A stretch of DNA of 64,000 bases, taken from contig MU839093.1 in NCBI GenBank assembly GCA_030685235.1, forward strand, positions 434,001-498,000, written 5' to 3'. Below, in pieces: positions 21,836 through 32,754 of this stretch. How positions within the stretch are numbered: position 1 is the first letter of the stretch; each line of letters starts with the position of its first letter. The stretch comes from Copromyces sp. CBS 386.78. Lineage: Eukaryota > Ascomycota > Sordariomycetes > Sordariales > Sordariaceae. The notes beneath the pieces were generated by a model, which saw only the letters and a program-made list of their open reading frames with translations, had not been told where the DNA came from and did not search any database. The translations under genes were made by a program, and so were the position numbers.

Positions 21836-24800
21836 CCGGTTACCGGGAATTAACTTCATCACGTACTATCGATACTAAAGTTACTAACCGTCGTACCTAT
21901 ATAAAAATTATCTAGGAAATTAACGAGCTTATACTTCAAATTACCAAATTTTTTTCGAGTATTATACTTATTACTACAAATAATACCCCTATACTTCGAC
22001 TCTTTACTTATAATAATAAAATGGGTATTACTACTATTAATTTTAGTTTTGGTTCTCTAATTATACTTCGTAGTTAGTAGAATATCGATTTATAGGAACG
22101 TATTTTATATATTAAGTTCGAATACGCTAACGTCGACGATTACGTTTATACTATTATTATTGAATTTAATAAGGCGATTAAACCCGACGAATATAAAATT
22201 TAGAAATAGAGCCGTATTTATACTTTTAAGATTATTAATACTACCCTTAAGGATAATGAAATTTTAATTAGCCTTCATATTAATAGTTAAGACCAATTTA
22301 ATAGGGATCCTAAATATTTTTTTAACTTTATTAAAAACCGTATTAATAAAATTATTAATATTACGTATACTAAGATCTTTAAATAATACTAAGGTCTCTA
22401 CCGCTTTAGCTTCGATTTTATATTATTTTTTCTTACTTAATACGAATTTACCCGTTGTTATATTGCCGATAGTAGTTTTAAGATTGATTTTACTATTAAG
22501 GTTTTTAATTTATTTAATATAATTAAACGTAATTATTTTACTAACGCTATATTATAGGAGAGGGATATTAATAATAATAAGCTAACTACCGTCGATTTAT
22601 TGGAATAGCTTTTAGTTTTTAGTAATACCAAAAAACGTTAGACTAATTTAATTATTTAAGTTAAAACTACAATTAATAATAATAAAATTAATAATAAGAA
22701 CAATAATACTAATACCGCTTCTACCTTATCTTCTAATAATAATACTAATAATAGTGGCAATAAGAAGAATATTTATACTATTTGTAATAATACTATTTCT
22801 AAGGATTATATATATTGTATTTATAGTCGTTACCGTAATAATAAAATTATAATTTATTAGTAGTATAAATCCGATAAGGCCCCCGATACTTGGAAAAATA
22901 AGGAGGAAGCTCGTAAGTATATAAAGCCTTCCAATACCAGTACGATTGCTGCGTTAGGAAATATTAATACTATTTTGGCTAATCCGGCTATATTTGGATC
23001 TATTCTATTATTTAATAGAGGAAGTAATTTTAATATAGTATCCTTTAGCGGTAGTAATTTAAATTTTTATTAGAGCTTATAATAAGGTATATTATTAATA
23101 TTGAGACGAATTAAAGATATTTTTAATTGTATTATTTATAATATTCCTATTGTAACTTTATTAAAGATTAACAAGCTTTTAAGGTACTATATATTAACTT
23201 AATTAAAAATTTAGTAATTTATAATTCTAATTGTAATTCCTATATTTTTAACTACTAAAAATAGTTTATAAAATTATACCCTTTAGCTTATCCTTTAAAA
23301 TACGTTATAAGTAATAGTTTAATTAGTTATATTTACTATATTAGTATAATTAAACTAACCTTATTTATAATAATTAATATTAATATTAGAATTTATATAT
23401 TTAATATTATTTTCGATCTATTTACCCTAACTAATCTATTATTAATATAAGTACTATTAAAGTATAGTTTAAAATAGAATATAAGGATTAACTAGATTTC
23501 CTTATTTAATACCAACGGGAAGGGATTTATATAATATAGTTTCGTTAATAATCTAGTCGTTTTACTAATATTTTAACCAAACGATTTTAATTAGACTATC
23601 GTTATACTTAGGTATATAATACTAGCGTTTATTAATTATATAACAATATACAAAAGGATAATATACGTAGGTAGGGAATAGGTTTTAAAGGCTTACAAAT
23701 AAGCTAGCATTAAATTTAGCAATATTAACGATTACATTTATAATACGTACTTACGCGCTAAAGCAACCGATTACATCCCTAAAGGCACCTATCTAATTAC
23801 GATTATACTCCTCTAATATATATAAATCGATATAATTTCATATAATATACTTAAATATATAGGAGTTCGTTACGCGGTCCATTTTATTTATAATATCTCT
23901 AAATATTACTAGGTAAAATTTTATAATAATAAAGGCGATACTTATATTATTATTACTTAATTTAAAAAGTAAATTAAACTTTAAATTAGGCTTAAGATTA
24001 AGATTCTAGGCCTCGATAGCGGACTAGAATTTAAATTTAATACTAAAGAATTCTAATATAGTAAACTCGTTAAATAAATTCGTAAGGAAGGAATTTAATT
24101 ATATAAAACCCTAATATATATTCCCTAAATAAATAGTAAGCTAGAACGAATTAGCTATATTATTATAATTAAAAGTAGGGTATTAATATTAAATTTAAGT
24201 ATATTAGAATACTTCTAACTATTAGTAGTTTAATCGGTTATAATAGTATTTAACGTTATACTAATTAAATTAAACCCTAATAATAAAATTCCCTATAAAA
24301 TTTTTATAAGGGTAATCCCTAATTTTCCAACGGATTAAATCAAATTTAAAATAAATTATTTATAAGCCTTCTTCTATATAGTATATTATTTTATTAAATT
24401 AGAAAAATATATTAAGGGAAATAAGTTTGAGGAACGAATCCGCTATAGTAAATTCTTTAAATATAATAACAATTATAGAAGGATCTATTAAATTTAAAAT
24501 CTAGAAACTAGTACGATTATATATATTAGTACTATCAAATTCTTTAAAAACAATAACAAACTTAAGAATCTAAAGGTAAAAGCCTTACCCTATAGAATTT
24601 TCTTTTTAGATTAATCTATTGAAGAAATCGAAGAGGTCGCTAATAATAGGGTTACTATTTAGGTTACTATAACTAATTCTTATTGACGATCTCCAATTAA
24701 ATTAAATTAATAATTATTTAACTAAACCGCTAATAATTAATAGAAATAATAAAAGAAAGATACTTTTATTCCCTTTATATATAATAAACCCTACCCTACC

Positions 24801-26054
24801 CCAAAGATTACTCTAGATCCTACGGCGAATATTCTAACTATTAGGGGTATTCTAACTATTAAAAATATTCTAGCGACCGTAAGTACTCTAAAACTAATAC
24901 CCTAACCGACGACCGAAATAATTCTACTTTAAGACAAACTAATTTAATTAATCGAATATAATAAATAACGTAATACTATAGATTTCGAAGATTTTAATAA
25001 AAATAACCCTATACCTCCTAGTATATTCCCTAATTAAAAAATAGTTATAATACTTAATAGTCCAATTACTAACGGACTACTTCCCCCTTAACCTCCCTTA
25101 ATAATATAGTTTTCGGTTACCCTTCAACTACTATAGAAACCGCTTATATTACTAGCGACTACTATACCTTTAAAGGTTGAAAGGCAGGATATTAGTATAC
25201 TTCAAATACCCGATTCGCTAGCAATTAGACTATTTATAGAATTTTTAACCCTAATAGGTAGACTACGTCGATTAACGACGGTTAAACTACCCGATTTCAA
25301 ATATAATATATAATTTATTATTAATAGTAACCGTAATATTATTAAACGTAATATTAAACTATTCTATAGTATAGTAGAAGCGAAGTACGTTATTAAACTA
25401 CCCTAATACTATTTAACAATAATAAAAGTTATCTATAATCTTCAAACCTATAATCGCTCTATACCTAAGAACTTTTAAGCAATAAAGAAACTTTATAATT
25501 ATAATACCTATTAACTCCTAGCGATAGAGAAGTAGGTAAAGGCATTTAAAAATTAAAGTATTTATTACCTAATTAAAAGGACCCTAAATATAATAATCTT
25601 ACCTAGTAAATAGGTTTATAACAAAAAGTACAATATTAATTGTAAAGAGCATCGTACACGTATTTAATAGGTCGTATACAATAATTTCGAAACTAATAAT
25701 AATTAGGCAATTTAAAATATCTACGCCGCCGTCGCCAATATAGTTAGCGTATAGTTATTTCTAATTATTATAACTACCTATAACTTCGATTACAAATAAT
25801 TTAATATTAGTACCGCATTTTTAAACGCTTTAATTCCTAAGGATTGTAAATATTATATTAAATAACCAATTAATCTTAAGAAAGGACTTTGTAACAAGTT
25901 CGTTTACTAATTAAAAAGGGTTTTTTATAGTTTACGTTGTAGTCCTTTATATTAATTTAAAATAGTTTTACCTATTTTCAAAAAACCAAGTTTTTTTCCT
26001 ATTAGAAGAAATACCTATTTACTTATTAATAAGGTTCTTAATACTTTAATCATC

Positions 26055-26410
26055 CTTTATATTAACAATTTCCTTATTATAATACTAAATAAGAAAATTA
26101 TTAATAATATTTATTAATACCTATAATAATACTTTACTATTAAAGATATAGGACTAATATATATTTTTTTTAGCTTTAATATAGTTAGAAATAGGGAGGA
26201 ATATATAATCTTTATATTATAAGAACGATATACTAGATCGATTATTGAGAAGTTTAATTATAAGTAATTTTATCCGGTAAAAACTCCCTAGCCTCCGGAC
26301 TTCAAAATATATAAGGGTAAAGAAATTCCTAATAATAAATCTTATATTAAGAAGACTAAATCCTTAAACTAGATTTTGTTAAGCACCCGCCCGGATATTA
26401 CCTATATTAT
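26055..26410 (+). pseudogene. Reverse transcriptase remnant of the copia element
   Basis: Reading the plus strand in pieces gives an Leu-Tyr-Ile-Asn-Asn-Phe-Leu segment at 26055-26075. Copia reverse transcriptases carry Tyr-Val-Asp-Asp there, so both catalytic aspartates have been replaced through G-to-A changes. About 300 bases further, Ser-Thr-Arg-Pro-Asp-Ile-Thr-Tyr is well preserved. Stop codons break the frame throughout. The fragment is dead and useful only for classification. Confidence 0.8.
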
Positions 26411-26559
26411 TAGCAAATTAATTAAAGGCAATATTAAATTAATAAATCGCTACCTTCTCGTTATAAAGCATTTATAATAATACTTTACCGGCTATCCCGA
26501 CTTAAGTATTATCCTAGGCGGGAAATTCTTACTAATAGACGATCTATAATTTAGAATAT

Positions 26560-26710
26560 ACGTAGATACTTCATATATAAATAATATACTAATAAGGCGC
26601 AGTATTACGGGTTACGCTATATTCTTTATATTAAATCTTATCCTATAGATATAAAAAAATAGGATTTTATTATAATTAGTACTATAGAAGCGGAATTTAT
26701 TAACTTCGTA
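26560..26710 (+). pseudogene. RNase H remnant of the copia element
   Basis: A Val-Asp-Thr-Ser-Tyr stretch near 26563-26580 and Ser-Thr-Ile-Glu-Ala-Glu-Phe-Ile at 26678-26701 match two conserved blocks of copia RNase H. In-frame stops lie between them. Its position after reverse transcriptase and close to the 3' LTR fixes the element's orientation as plus. Confidence 0.8.
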
Positions 26711-27134
26711 CCTACTATTAAATCGCTCGAATAGACTAATAATATATTGAATAATTTGGGTATTATTAATAACGATATTAAAAGGATCCTATATACCGAT
26801 AATTCGAATATACGAGATAAGGCTTTGAATAAGAATATTCCGGTTTGTAATTGTTATATTAATATTAAATATAAATAGTTTATTGAGTAGGTAGAAAAGG
26901 AAGCGATTATAGTCGTTTATATTTCCGGAGAGGAAATGCCTACTAACGGACTAATAAAACCGTTAAAGGTTGATAAGTACGCGAAATTTATAAAATTAAT
27001 AGGTTTATATTAGTAGAAGGTTCCTTGGGCTTGAAAATACCATTATTATATGTATTATATAGTAAATAAGGTAGTATAGTTTAGCCTCACTTTTCCCTTT
27101 TACGGCCATTAGGGTCTTTCGGTTTATAGGGGTG

Positions 27135-27296
27135 TATTAGAGAGGCCCGTATATTTGGCTATAGTATAAACTAGGTAGGGCACAGCTTCCCTTTAGATTT
27201 AGTCTTCTAGACCTTTCTATATAGTTTTTCCAGACTTAGCAACTCAATTCAATATATTACACATCACAGCTTCTTCGTTGCCTTGCACGTCGCACA
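27135..27296 (+). repeat. Right LTR, 162 bp
   Basis: This copy begins with TA instead of TG because of a G-to-A change, and ends with CA. Its 5' two thirds, facing the element interior, carry most of the C-to-T and G-to-A changes. Its 3' outer third is nearly unmutated, the mirror image of the left LTR. Confidence 0.95.
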
Positions 27297-27301
27297 GAAT
27301 A
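27297..27301. repeat. Target-site duplication, right copy (GAATA)
   Basis: This copy is identical to the five bases before the left LTR. Removing one copy plus the element restores a continuous intergenic sequence between the two neighbouring genes. Confidence 0.9.
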
Positions 27302-27765
27302 ACATTTGCAGGGTTAGGGTTGAACTTGGACTGCAGCATGTCAAACGGATCATACGCCGATCTATTTGTAAAATGGCGGCACCTCCGCACCTGGACACCA
27401 CACGGCAAGTGAGAACCGAGGTGCACCTGCACTCATCCTATCAACAGCCCGCATCTTGCTGAGTTCCATATTCAACAAGATACTATAGCCTCCAATCTGC
27501 AACACCAGTTTACAACCCACTCTTGAGGCTGTCTTCGCCTTCACCTTGTGTGCCGGAGGCTGTTATCCGTCTCATTCCCACCACCGGAACAAAGGAGGGG
27601 CAGATACGACCATATCTCACCACCAAAACTACCTACCACTTGTTACTGCCACCAGCAACCAGCTCTCATCTCATCCGTCGCTTGGTTTTTCTCCAAAACC
27701 AGGACTCAGCTCCCGACATACCATTTCTTTACACCCTAATCCATCCTCACCAAGTCACCATCACC

Positions 27766-29175
27766 ATGTCCACCTCCACCACCAACAAACGAGACCAACT
27801 CCCCTCCCTCCTCCTCCTCCCCTTCCCACCCCACCCTTTCAACCGCACCCTCCTCAACGCCGCCTATCGCCCCTCCCTTACCGCCGTCCTCTCCAAGCTC
27901 AAACACGCCGCCAACCCCCACGGCGCATCCAAGAAGCTCATCATCGCCGTCGCCGTCCCCATCCTCCAAGGGCCCCCTTACCAGCTGCGCGCCAAGACCC
28001 TCCTCTGGTCCCAGGCACAGTCGCTCGTTGCCGGTCTGTACGCCATCATCTCCGTCATCTGTGCCCGGCTGGGGATCAGCACGGAGATGGATGATGATGA
28101 TGATGATGGCAGATCTGGAAAAGTGTCGGTGGATGCCACGGTTATTTTGGTTGATCACGATCGGGGACGTAAGCCGTTGAGTGCTGAGGACAAGGCTTTA
28201 AGGGGGGGTAGTGGGACAAGTGGTGGGAGTTTGATCGAGACGAATAACACGGTGGTGGTGGACTTGGCGAGTTTTGCCGAGGCGTATCATCCGTGGAATT
28301 ACATCTTCCATGTAAGGACGGAGCAGGGGATCAAGTTGAATGAGGTGTATCTGCAGATGGCGGAGGGGAAGATGGTGGGCGCGGCGAATAAGATTAGGCA
28401 GGAGCAGTTGGTGGCTGTGGAGGGGGGGTTGACGTTGAATCAGGGGCTCGGGCTCACGTCGGGGGCGGGAGGGGAAGGGGAGGGAAAAAAGGTATCCGGT
28501 GTGCCGGTGGTCTGTCTAGGCGGTACCTTTGACTATCTCCACCCAGGCCACAAACTCCTCTTGACCGCGGGCGCTTTGCTCCTGGGACCGCCGAGCAAAG
28601 ACGAGCTGTCGCTGCCGGCTACTTCCCCCCGGCCGCGCCGCGAGCCGTGCAAGTACCTCATTGGCATCACGGGCGACGAGCTGCTCAAGAACAAGAAGTT
28701 TGCAGAGTACGTGCAGTCGTGGGAGACGAGAGCGCGGAACGTGATTTACTTCTTGTCACGGCTTCTGCAGCTCTCTGACAAGGGGTGGAGGGAAGCGACG
28801 GGCCCGGAGGCGGGAGTGCACATCGACGAGAAAGACGGCGATTTCCGCGCGGCGTTTAGGGATGGCACGATCATCGTGCAGTGTGTGCGGATACAAGATG
28901 CTTTTGGGCCGACGATCACGGAGGAGGATATCGATGTGTTGGTCGTGTCGGGGGAGACGCGGTCGGGCGGGAAGGCTGTCAATGACAAGCGGGCAGAACA
29001 AGGGTGGAAGACGCTGGAGGTTTTTGAGGTGGATGTGTTGAACGCGGATGAGATCCCGGAGGATGTTGGGGAGGATGTTAAGGGTACGGAGGATTTCACG
29101 TCCAAGATTAGTAGTACTGTTATCAGACAGCAGAGGGCGGCGCAGGCTACGGGGAGGAGCGAGGCTAAGATTTGA
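27766..29175 (+). CDS. Phosphopantetheine adenylyltransferase (Cab4-like)
   Basis: This enzyme transfers AMP from ATP to 4'-phosphopantetheine, the fourth step of coenzyme A synthesis. I start it at 27766, where CACCATGTCC fits a fungal start context, giving 469 residues in one exon; the frame stays open upstream but without a plausible start. The N-terminal half is a long variable region with an Asp-rich run (GATGAT repeat, 28085-28107) near residue 108. The catalytic domain starts with VVCLGGTFDYLHPGHK near 247-262, holding the nucleotidyltransferase T-x-HxGH signature. It continues with ITGDELLKNKKFAEYVQ and with SGETRSGGKAVNDKR near 402. The C-terminus reads AKI, a weak peroxisomal-signal look-alike. 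The gene starts about 470 bp beyond the copia element. Confidence 0.93.
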   Translation: MSTSTTNKRDQLPSLLLLPFPPHPFNRTLLNAAYRPSLTAVLSKLKHAANPHGASKKLIIAVAVPILQGPPYQLRAKTLLWSQAQSLVAGLYAIISVICARLGISTEMDDDDDDGRSGKVSVDATVILVDHDRGRKPLSAEDKALRGGSGTSGGSLIETNNTVVVDLASFAEAYHPWNYIFHVRTEQGIKLNEVYLQMAEGKMVGAANKIRQEQLVAVEGGLTLNQGLGLTSGAGGEGEGKKVSGVPVVCLGGTFDYLHPGHKLLLTAGALLLGPPSKDELSLPATSPRPRREPCKYLIGITGDELLKNKKFAEYVQSWETRARNVIYFLSRLLQLSDKGWREATGPEAGVHIDEKDGDFRAAFRDGTIIVQCVRIQDAFGPTITEEDIDVLVVSGETRSGGKAVNDKRAEQGWKTLEVFEVDVLNADEIPEDVGEDVKGTEDFTSKISSTVIRQQRAAQATGRSEAKI

Positions 29176-29691
29176 GTTGGTGTTGAAGGAGCGCGGACAT
29201 ACACACACGGAGACATAATCGGCACACACAGAGGGAAATGAAAGGAAGGACCTGGGCGAGTTGTTAGTCGTGGGACGGACAAGCCTACATTCGTGACGAG
29301 ATGGAATGAACCCAACTAGCTATGCTGTTCCTAACAATATGGACAGGGAATCTAAAGACGCTCCCCGAATATTGTAGCCGTATATGGTCTTCATGAACCG
29401 AACGGCGTATGATGAAGGTCATCAAAGTGAGGATTGACATTATTTCAAAGTATAAGAAAAACAAAAACGGCACGGGGGCGTTTTGTAACGGGATTTCAGG
29501 AGTTGGTATCAGCGTGGGCTGCAACCAAAGTTGATTCTCACCAATACGTATTAATGTTTCCCCAACCACAGCAACCAGCCCCTTTTGGATAAGGCTCAAC
29601 ACCAAGAAACCAAGCAAAACAAAAGAAAGAAAAGCCAAAAGATATTTTTAGGAATCTACGAAAAATGAAGAAAACATTAAAAAAAAGATGT

Positions 29692-29797
29692 TGACAAGAG
29701 TGGGATTCGAACCCACGCCCTTTCGGACCACGGAACTCTGAGAGGAGATTAAGGGTTAACCTTAACGTGGCGCCTTAGACCGCTCGGCCATCTTGCC
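29692..29797 (-). tRNA. tRNA-Leu (anticodon AAG) with intron
   Basis: The minus strand folds as a tRNA. A seven-pair acceptor stem (GGCAAGA with TCTTGTC) carries a discriminator A, and the anticodon stem is CCACG with CGTGG. A long variable arm, as expected for Leu, precedes the T arm GTGGGTTCGAATCCCAC. The anticodon AAG is followed by one G and then a 26-nt intron at the standard position after base 37. The intron contains CTT, able to pair with the anticodon as nuclear pre-tRNA introns usually do. Confidence 0.95.
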
Positions 29798-30115
29798 CGA
29801 TAATTGTAAGTTATTTATAATCTTCAGCTTATAATCACTTTGTTGGCCCCGTCTAACGCCAACCCCTTTTTCATCCCATTCCCTCAGTCACTCAGCCAGA
29901 CCTTTTGACAGTTCTCGAAATTTCTACCTGCTTGAAAAAGTCTTGATGACTAGTATTTGTATCATCGCTTCGTGGGTTTAATCAAGTGCAATTCTGCAGT
30001 CGTAGTGGCTGCTTTACAACCAGCGCCGCCTTTCAGAGTTGATGCATTTCTACCTCATCATGGACACCACGGGGCTTGCACAGAGAAAAATATTCATCAA
30101 TAAACTCAGCATGGT

Positions 30116-30303
30116 CTGGCTAAGTCAAGTCTGTTAGATCTTGTTAATGTGGCAGTTTGATGCAATGCCGTTGGGTTGGGTTCTGTTATTCAACAAACTG
30201 ATGCTTAGACTGGCTAAGTCAAGTCTGTTAGATCTTCTTAATGTGGCAGTTTGATGCAATGCCGTTGGGTTGGGTTCTGTTATTCAACAAACTGATGCTT
30301 AGA
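30116..30303 (+). repeat. 94-bp tandem duplication, two units
   Basis: Units 30116-30209 and 30210-30303 are head to tail and differ at one base that I can see (TTGTTAATG against TTCTTAATG). The near identity implies a recent duplication. It lies between tRNA-Leu and the Cys-rich protein gene and has no coding potential. Confidence 0.95.
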
Positions 30304-31187
30304 CTGATGATCTCGACGGCCCAACGTCGCATGCCATGGCACTTCTAGACACAACCCTTCTCTGAGGAATATAAGCCGTCCATTGTTGTCCATCGTATAC
30401 TACGTTCTAGAATTTCATCCGAAGTTCTAGGGAGACCAGCTGCAGACCGACTGTTTTGGAAGTTGGGATGACTTCGGTTGGGACACTCATTCATGGCGAA
30501 AACGGTTCAATTACCATTCACTCCTACTTGGATTCTAGGACTTCTTCCAGATTTTATCCAAAACAATAGCAACGATCTTATTCACGAGCTGGCTGTCTAT
30601 AAACTAGTCACACAATAGGCACGCGGTCCTGGTCGGTCAAAGCCGGGGGAGAAACCTCTCACGAATTTATCGCGACGCGGGCACTTCGACCGCGAGCTCA
30701 TCTTGATATATGCCCTCCGAGGCGGTCTCGAAATAAAACCTCTCTCTGCATCGTGCACGCTTCGACATTTCCTTCATCCCGTCTCTCTCGGGGAGCATAC
30801 GATTTCGGAGTGGGTCCTTCCCACAGGAATAAGAAAGGGGCCTCCCCCCTATTTTCTCCTCTTTTCTTCTTTTCTCGTCTGTCGCGTCCCTCCCACTCTG
30901 CCGTCACCTCGTTTTTTTTCACTTGCGACAAAGCAAAACTTCGTTGCTCAACCGCTCGCTCGAGAGTTCATTAAACCCACTCTCGCCATCACTCGCGCAA
31001 ATCACGCAACTCCAAGCCCGTCTCCAACAACCCATCTTTCACCCAGCTCTCACTCTTGATCTCGACACCTTTGCGTGTCGCGACTGGTGATCTCACCAGC
31101 CTCTCAGCACACCGATCGTGAACTGTCTTCTCGATCAAACGATCAAGCGATCAAGATTGAAACACGAGTCAGCCATCTCATTCAAAG

Positions 31188-32255
31188 ATGTCTTGCCAGT
31201 GCAAGGCCTGCCTGGACCAGCTCGCAAGCCCCCAGTGGCTGTGGTTTCACGAGCAGCATCACCACAACAATTACAAGATCCTCGCCTGCCCGCACTGCGA
31301 CACCGTCTTACCAACCAAGGCCAAGTACTTCCCTGCCGAGACCGAAAAGTCTCGTCAGCTACTTCTCAGCTGCCCCTCATGCAACCGTCAAGACCACTTG
31401 CACCTCTTCCTTCGTCGCCAGACCGCCTTTGCCTGCGGGTTTTGCTCGGACTGTTTCTATTCTTCTTCTTCTTCTTCTTCTTCTTCTTCCTTCGCCACTG
31501 AGACGAAATCCGGCTCCAGCTCTAGCTCCAGCTCCAGCCGCGACTTGCACACCCGCCTCATGCGGCGCTTCTTCGCCCACATCGCCAACGAACTTGCTCG
31601 CAACGATGAGCTCATCAAACAAGGCCAGCCACCGCGCGAATGGAGTCGCTCCAACGTCATCTTCGGCTTACTCCAGCGTCCGGGAATTGCCAAGCACTGG
31701 AAGGCTTTGGTTGTGGGCAGTGACAGCAAGGAGGAGGGCAAAGACGGTGGTGGTACTGGTGCGCGCAAGATTCCGGCTGGAATGGATGCCTTTTTCAGTT
31801 GGGACGACGCCGCTGTGCACAGCACCGATGACATGGGCGCAGTGCAGAAGTGGTTGCAGTTCTTTGATCCCGAGAAGGATGGTGATGAAAAGGCTGCGAA
31901 GCTGGCGGAGTTGGCGTTTGCGCAGGCCGATAAGGTGTTTCAACCTAGGAGGGCTTGGAGGGTTGAGGCAGAGAAGCATCGGACGGTTACGGATAAGACT
32001 GGCGGCATCGGAAAGGAGAGCGAGGAGCAGAAGCGCAAAGAGAAGAGCATCGTCAGACTGGATAAACCGCTTCCAGAGTTGCCTACGGGAACGACATCTT
32101 TTTCGGCATCGCTAATGCAGCTGACTGGATTGAGGAGCACAGATTATCGGCGGAACCAGGAGAGAAGTCCAGAAGACGAAGAAATGAAGACCAGAAGCAG
32201 GATTAGGCGGGTTGTGAAGCAGATTGAGATGGCCTTGTCAGCTGCCTACTGTTGA
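31188..32255 (+). CDS. Hypothetical Cys-rich (zinc-ribbon-like) protein
   Basis: I do not recognise a family. One exon encodes 355 residues, starting at AAGATGTCT. The first 90 residues hold regularly spaced cysteine pairs: CQCKAC near 3-8, ACPHC near 35, SCPSC near 64 and ACGFCSDC near 82-89. Two CPxC knuckles followed by Cys or His residues suggest one or two bound zinc ions. Two serine runs follow (residues about 91-100 from a TTC/TCT repeat, and about 109-116). The remainder is charged and mostly helical in appearance, with a basic C-terminus. tRNA-Arg and tRNA-Gly lie downstream in reverse orientation. Function is unknown; a zinc-dependent fold is inference. Confidence 0.75.
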   Translation: MSCQCKACLDQLASPQWLWFHEQHHHNNYKILACPHCDTVLPTKAKYFPAETEKSRQLLLSCPSCNRQDHLHLFLRRQTAFACGFCSDCFYSSSSSSSSSSFATETKSGSSSSSSSSRDLHTRLMRRFFAHIANELARNDELIKQGQPPREWSRSNVIFGLLQRPGIAKHWKALVVGSDSKEEGKDGGGTGARKIPAGMDAFFSWDDAAVHSTDDMGAVQKWLQFFDPEKDGDEKAAKLAELAFAQADKVFQPRRAWRVEAEKHRTVTDKTGGIGKESEEQKRKEKSIVRLDKPLPELPTGTTSFSASLMQLTGLRSTDYRRNQERSPEDEEMKTRSRIRRVVKQIEMALSAAYC

Positions 32256-32669
32256 GGGAAGAAAGGGTTCTGTCCCGATATTGAGGCGTGTTTAGAAATG
32301 TGGAAAGGGTCCTGTGTATGCTTGGAAGGGTATGGTGATGATTGGGAGGAATCTCGAATTGTTTGCAAGACATCCTCATATGTCCGGAAGGTGTCCAAGG
32401 GAAACGTAAAGGTGTTCTGGCGTAGACTCATTCAATGATAGAATGTCGAAATAGGAACGTCTTGTTCAAAATTTCGATACCTTGAAAGCAGCAAACACAG
32501 ATATTACAAACAAGAACACACCTTGTATACGACGCTGTTCTGAGCCAACTGATTGGCACGTTGACCATAAGTGACACAATGATGAACAGAAAAAAGTCGA
32601 GAGTACAGGGAAAACGAAGATGGTGACAAAAAAAGACCTCTGCAACGAAGAACGCATGAGCAAAAAGGA

Positions 32670-32754
32670 CGATCCGGATGGGACTCGAACCCACAACCTC
32701 AGTCTTATCCTCCCGAATTAGGAGGACCACACGATACCATTTCGCCACCGGACC
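32670..32754 (-). tRNA. tRNA-Arg (anticodon CCT) with short intron
   Basis: The acceptor stem GGTCCGG pairs with CCGGATC, with one G-T pair. The T arm is GTGGGTTCGAGTCCCAT. The anticodon stem TGGTC pairs with GACTG. The loop reads C-T-CCT-A and is then interrupted by about 13 nt containing AGG, complementary to the anticodon, placed after base 37 as in other nuclear tRNA introns. It decodes AGG. The weak anticodon stem with two G-T pairs lowers certainty a little. Confidence 0.88.

Larger units (their letters stand above)
21409..27296 (+). mobile_element. RIP-inactivated Ty1/copia-type LTR retrotransposon
   Basis: This 5888-bp element is complete from LTR to LTR and is flanked by GAATA duplications. 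The interior is very AT-rich and full of TAA/TAG, with CpA and TpG nearly absent, which is what RIP produces; no open frame of useful length survives. Remnants in the plus strand show the order and type: the reverse-transcriptase box region at 26055-26069, the STRPDITY motif near 26380-26410, a V-D-T-S segment near 26565, and the RNase H motif ST-x-EAEF at 26678-26698. RNase H following reverse transcriptase directly before the 3' LTR, and these motif forms, are typical of copia rather than gypsy elements. It sits between the kelch and phosphopantetheine adenylyltransferase genes and disrupts neither coding region. Confidence 0.93.
29176..31187. other. Intergenic region with tRNA-Leu and a tandem duplication
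   Basis: This 2-kb spacer separates the phosphopantetheine adenylyltransferase and Cys-rich protein genes. It contains tRNA-Leu (29692-29797) and a 94-bp tandem duplication (30116-30303). The last 450 bases are pyrimidine-rich and probably hold the promoter and leader of the gene at 31188. I see no other gene. Confidence 0.5.

Noticed and set aside
22000..27000. Possible A/T-rich origin or centromere-like DNA
   Set aside because: The AT-rich block stops exactly at the two LTRs and carries copia motifs; RIP of a retrotransposon explains it fully.
27308..27320. A telomere-like GGGTTAGGGTT at the right flank of the transposon
   Set aside because: Only about two units are present, in unique DNA between genes, so it is not evidence for an internal telomere array.
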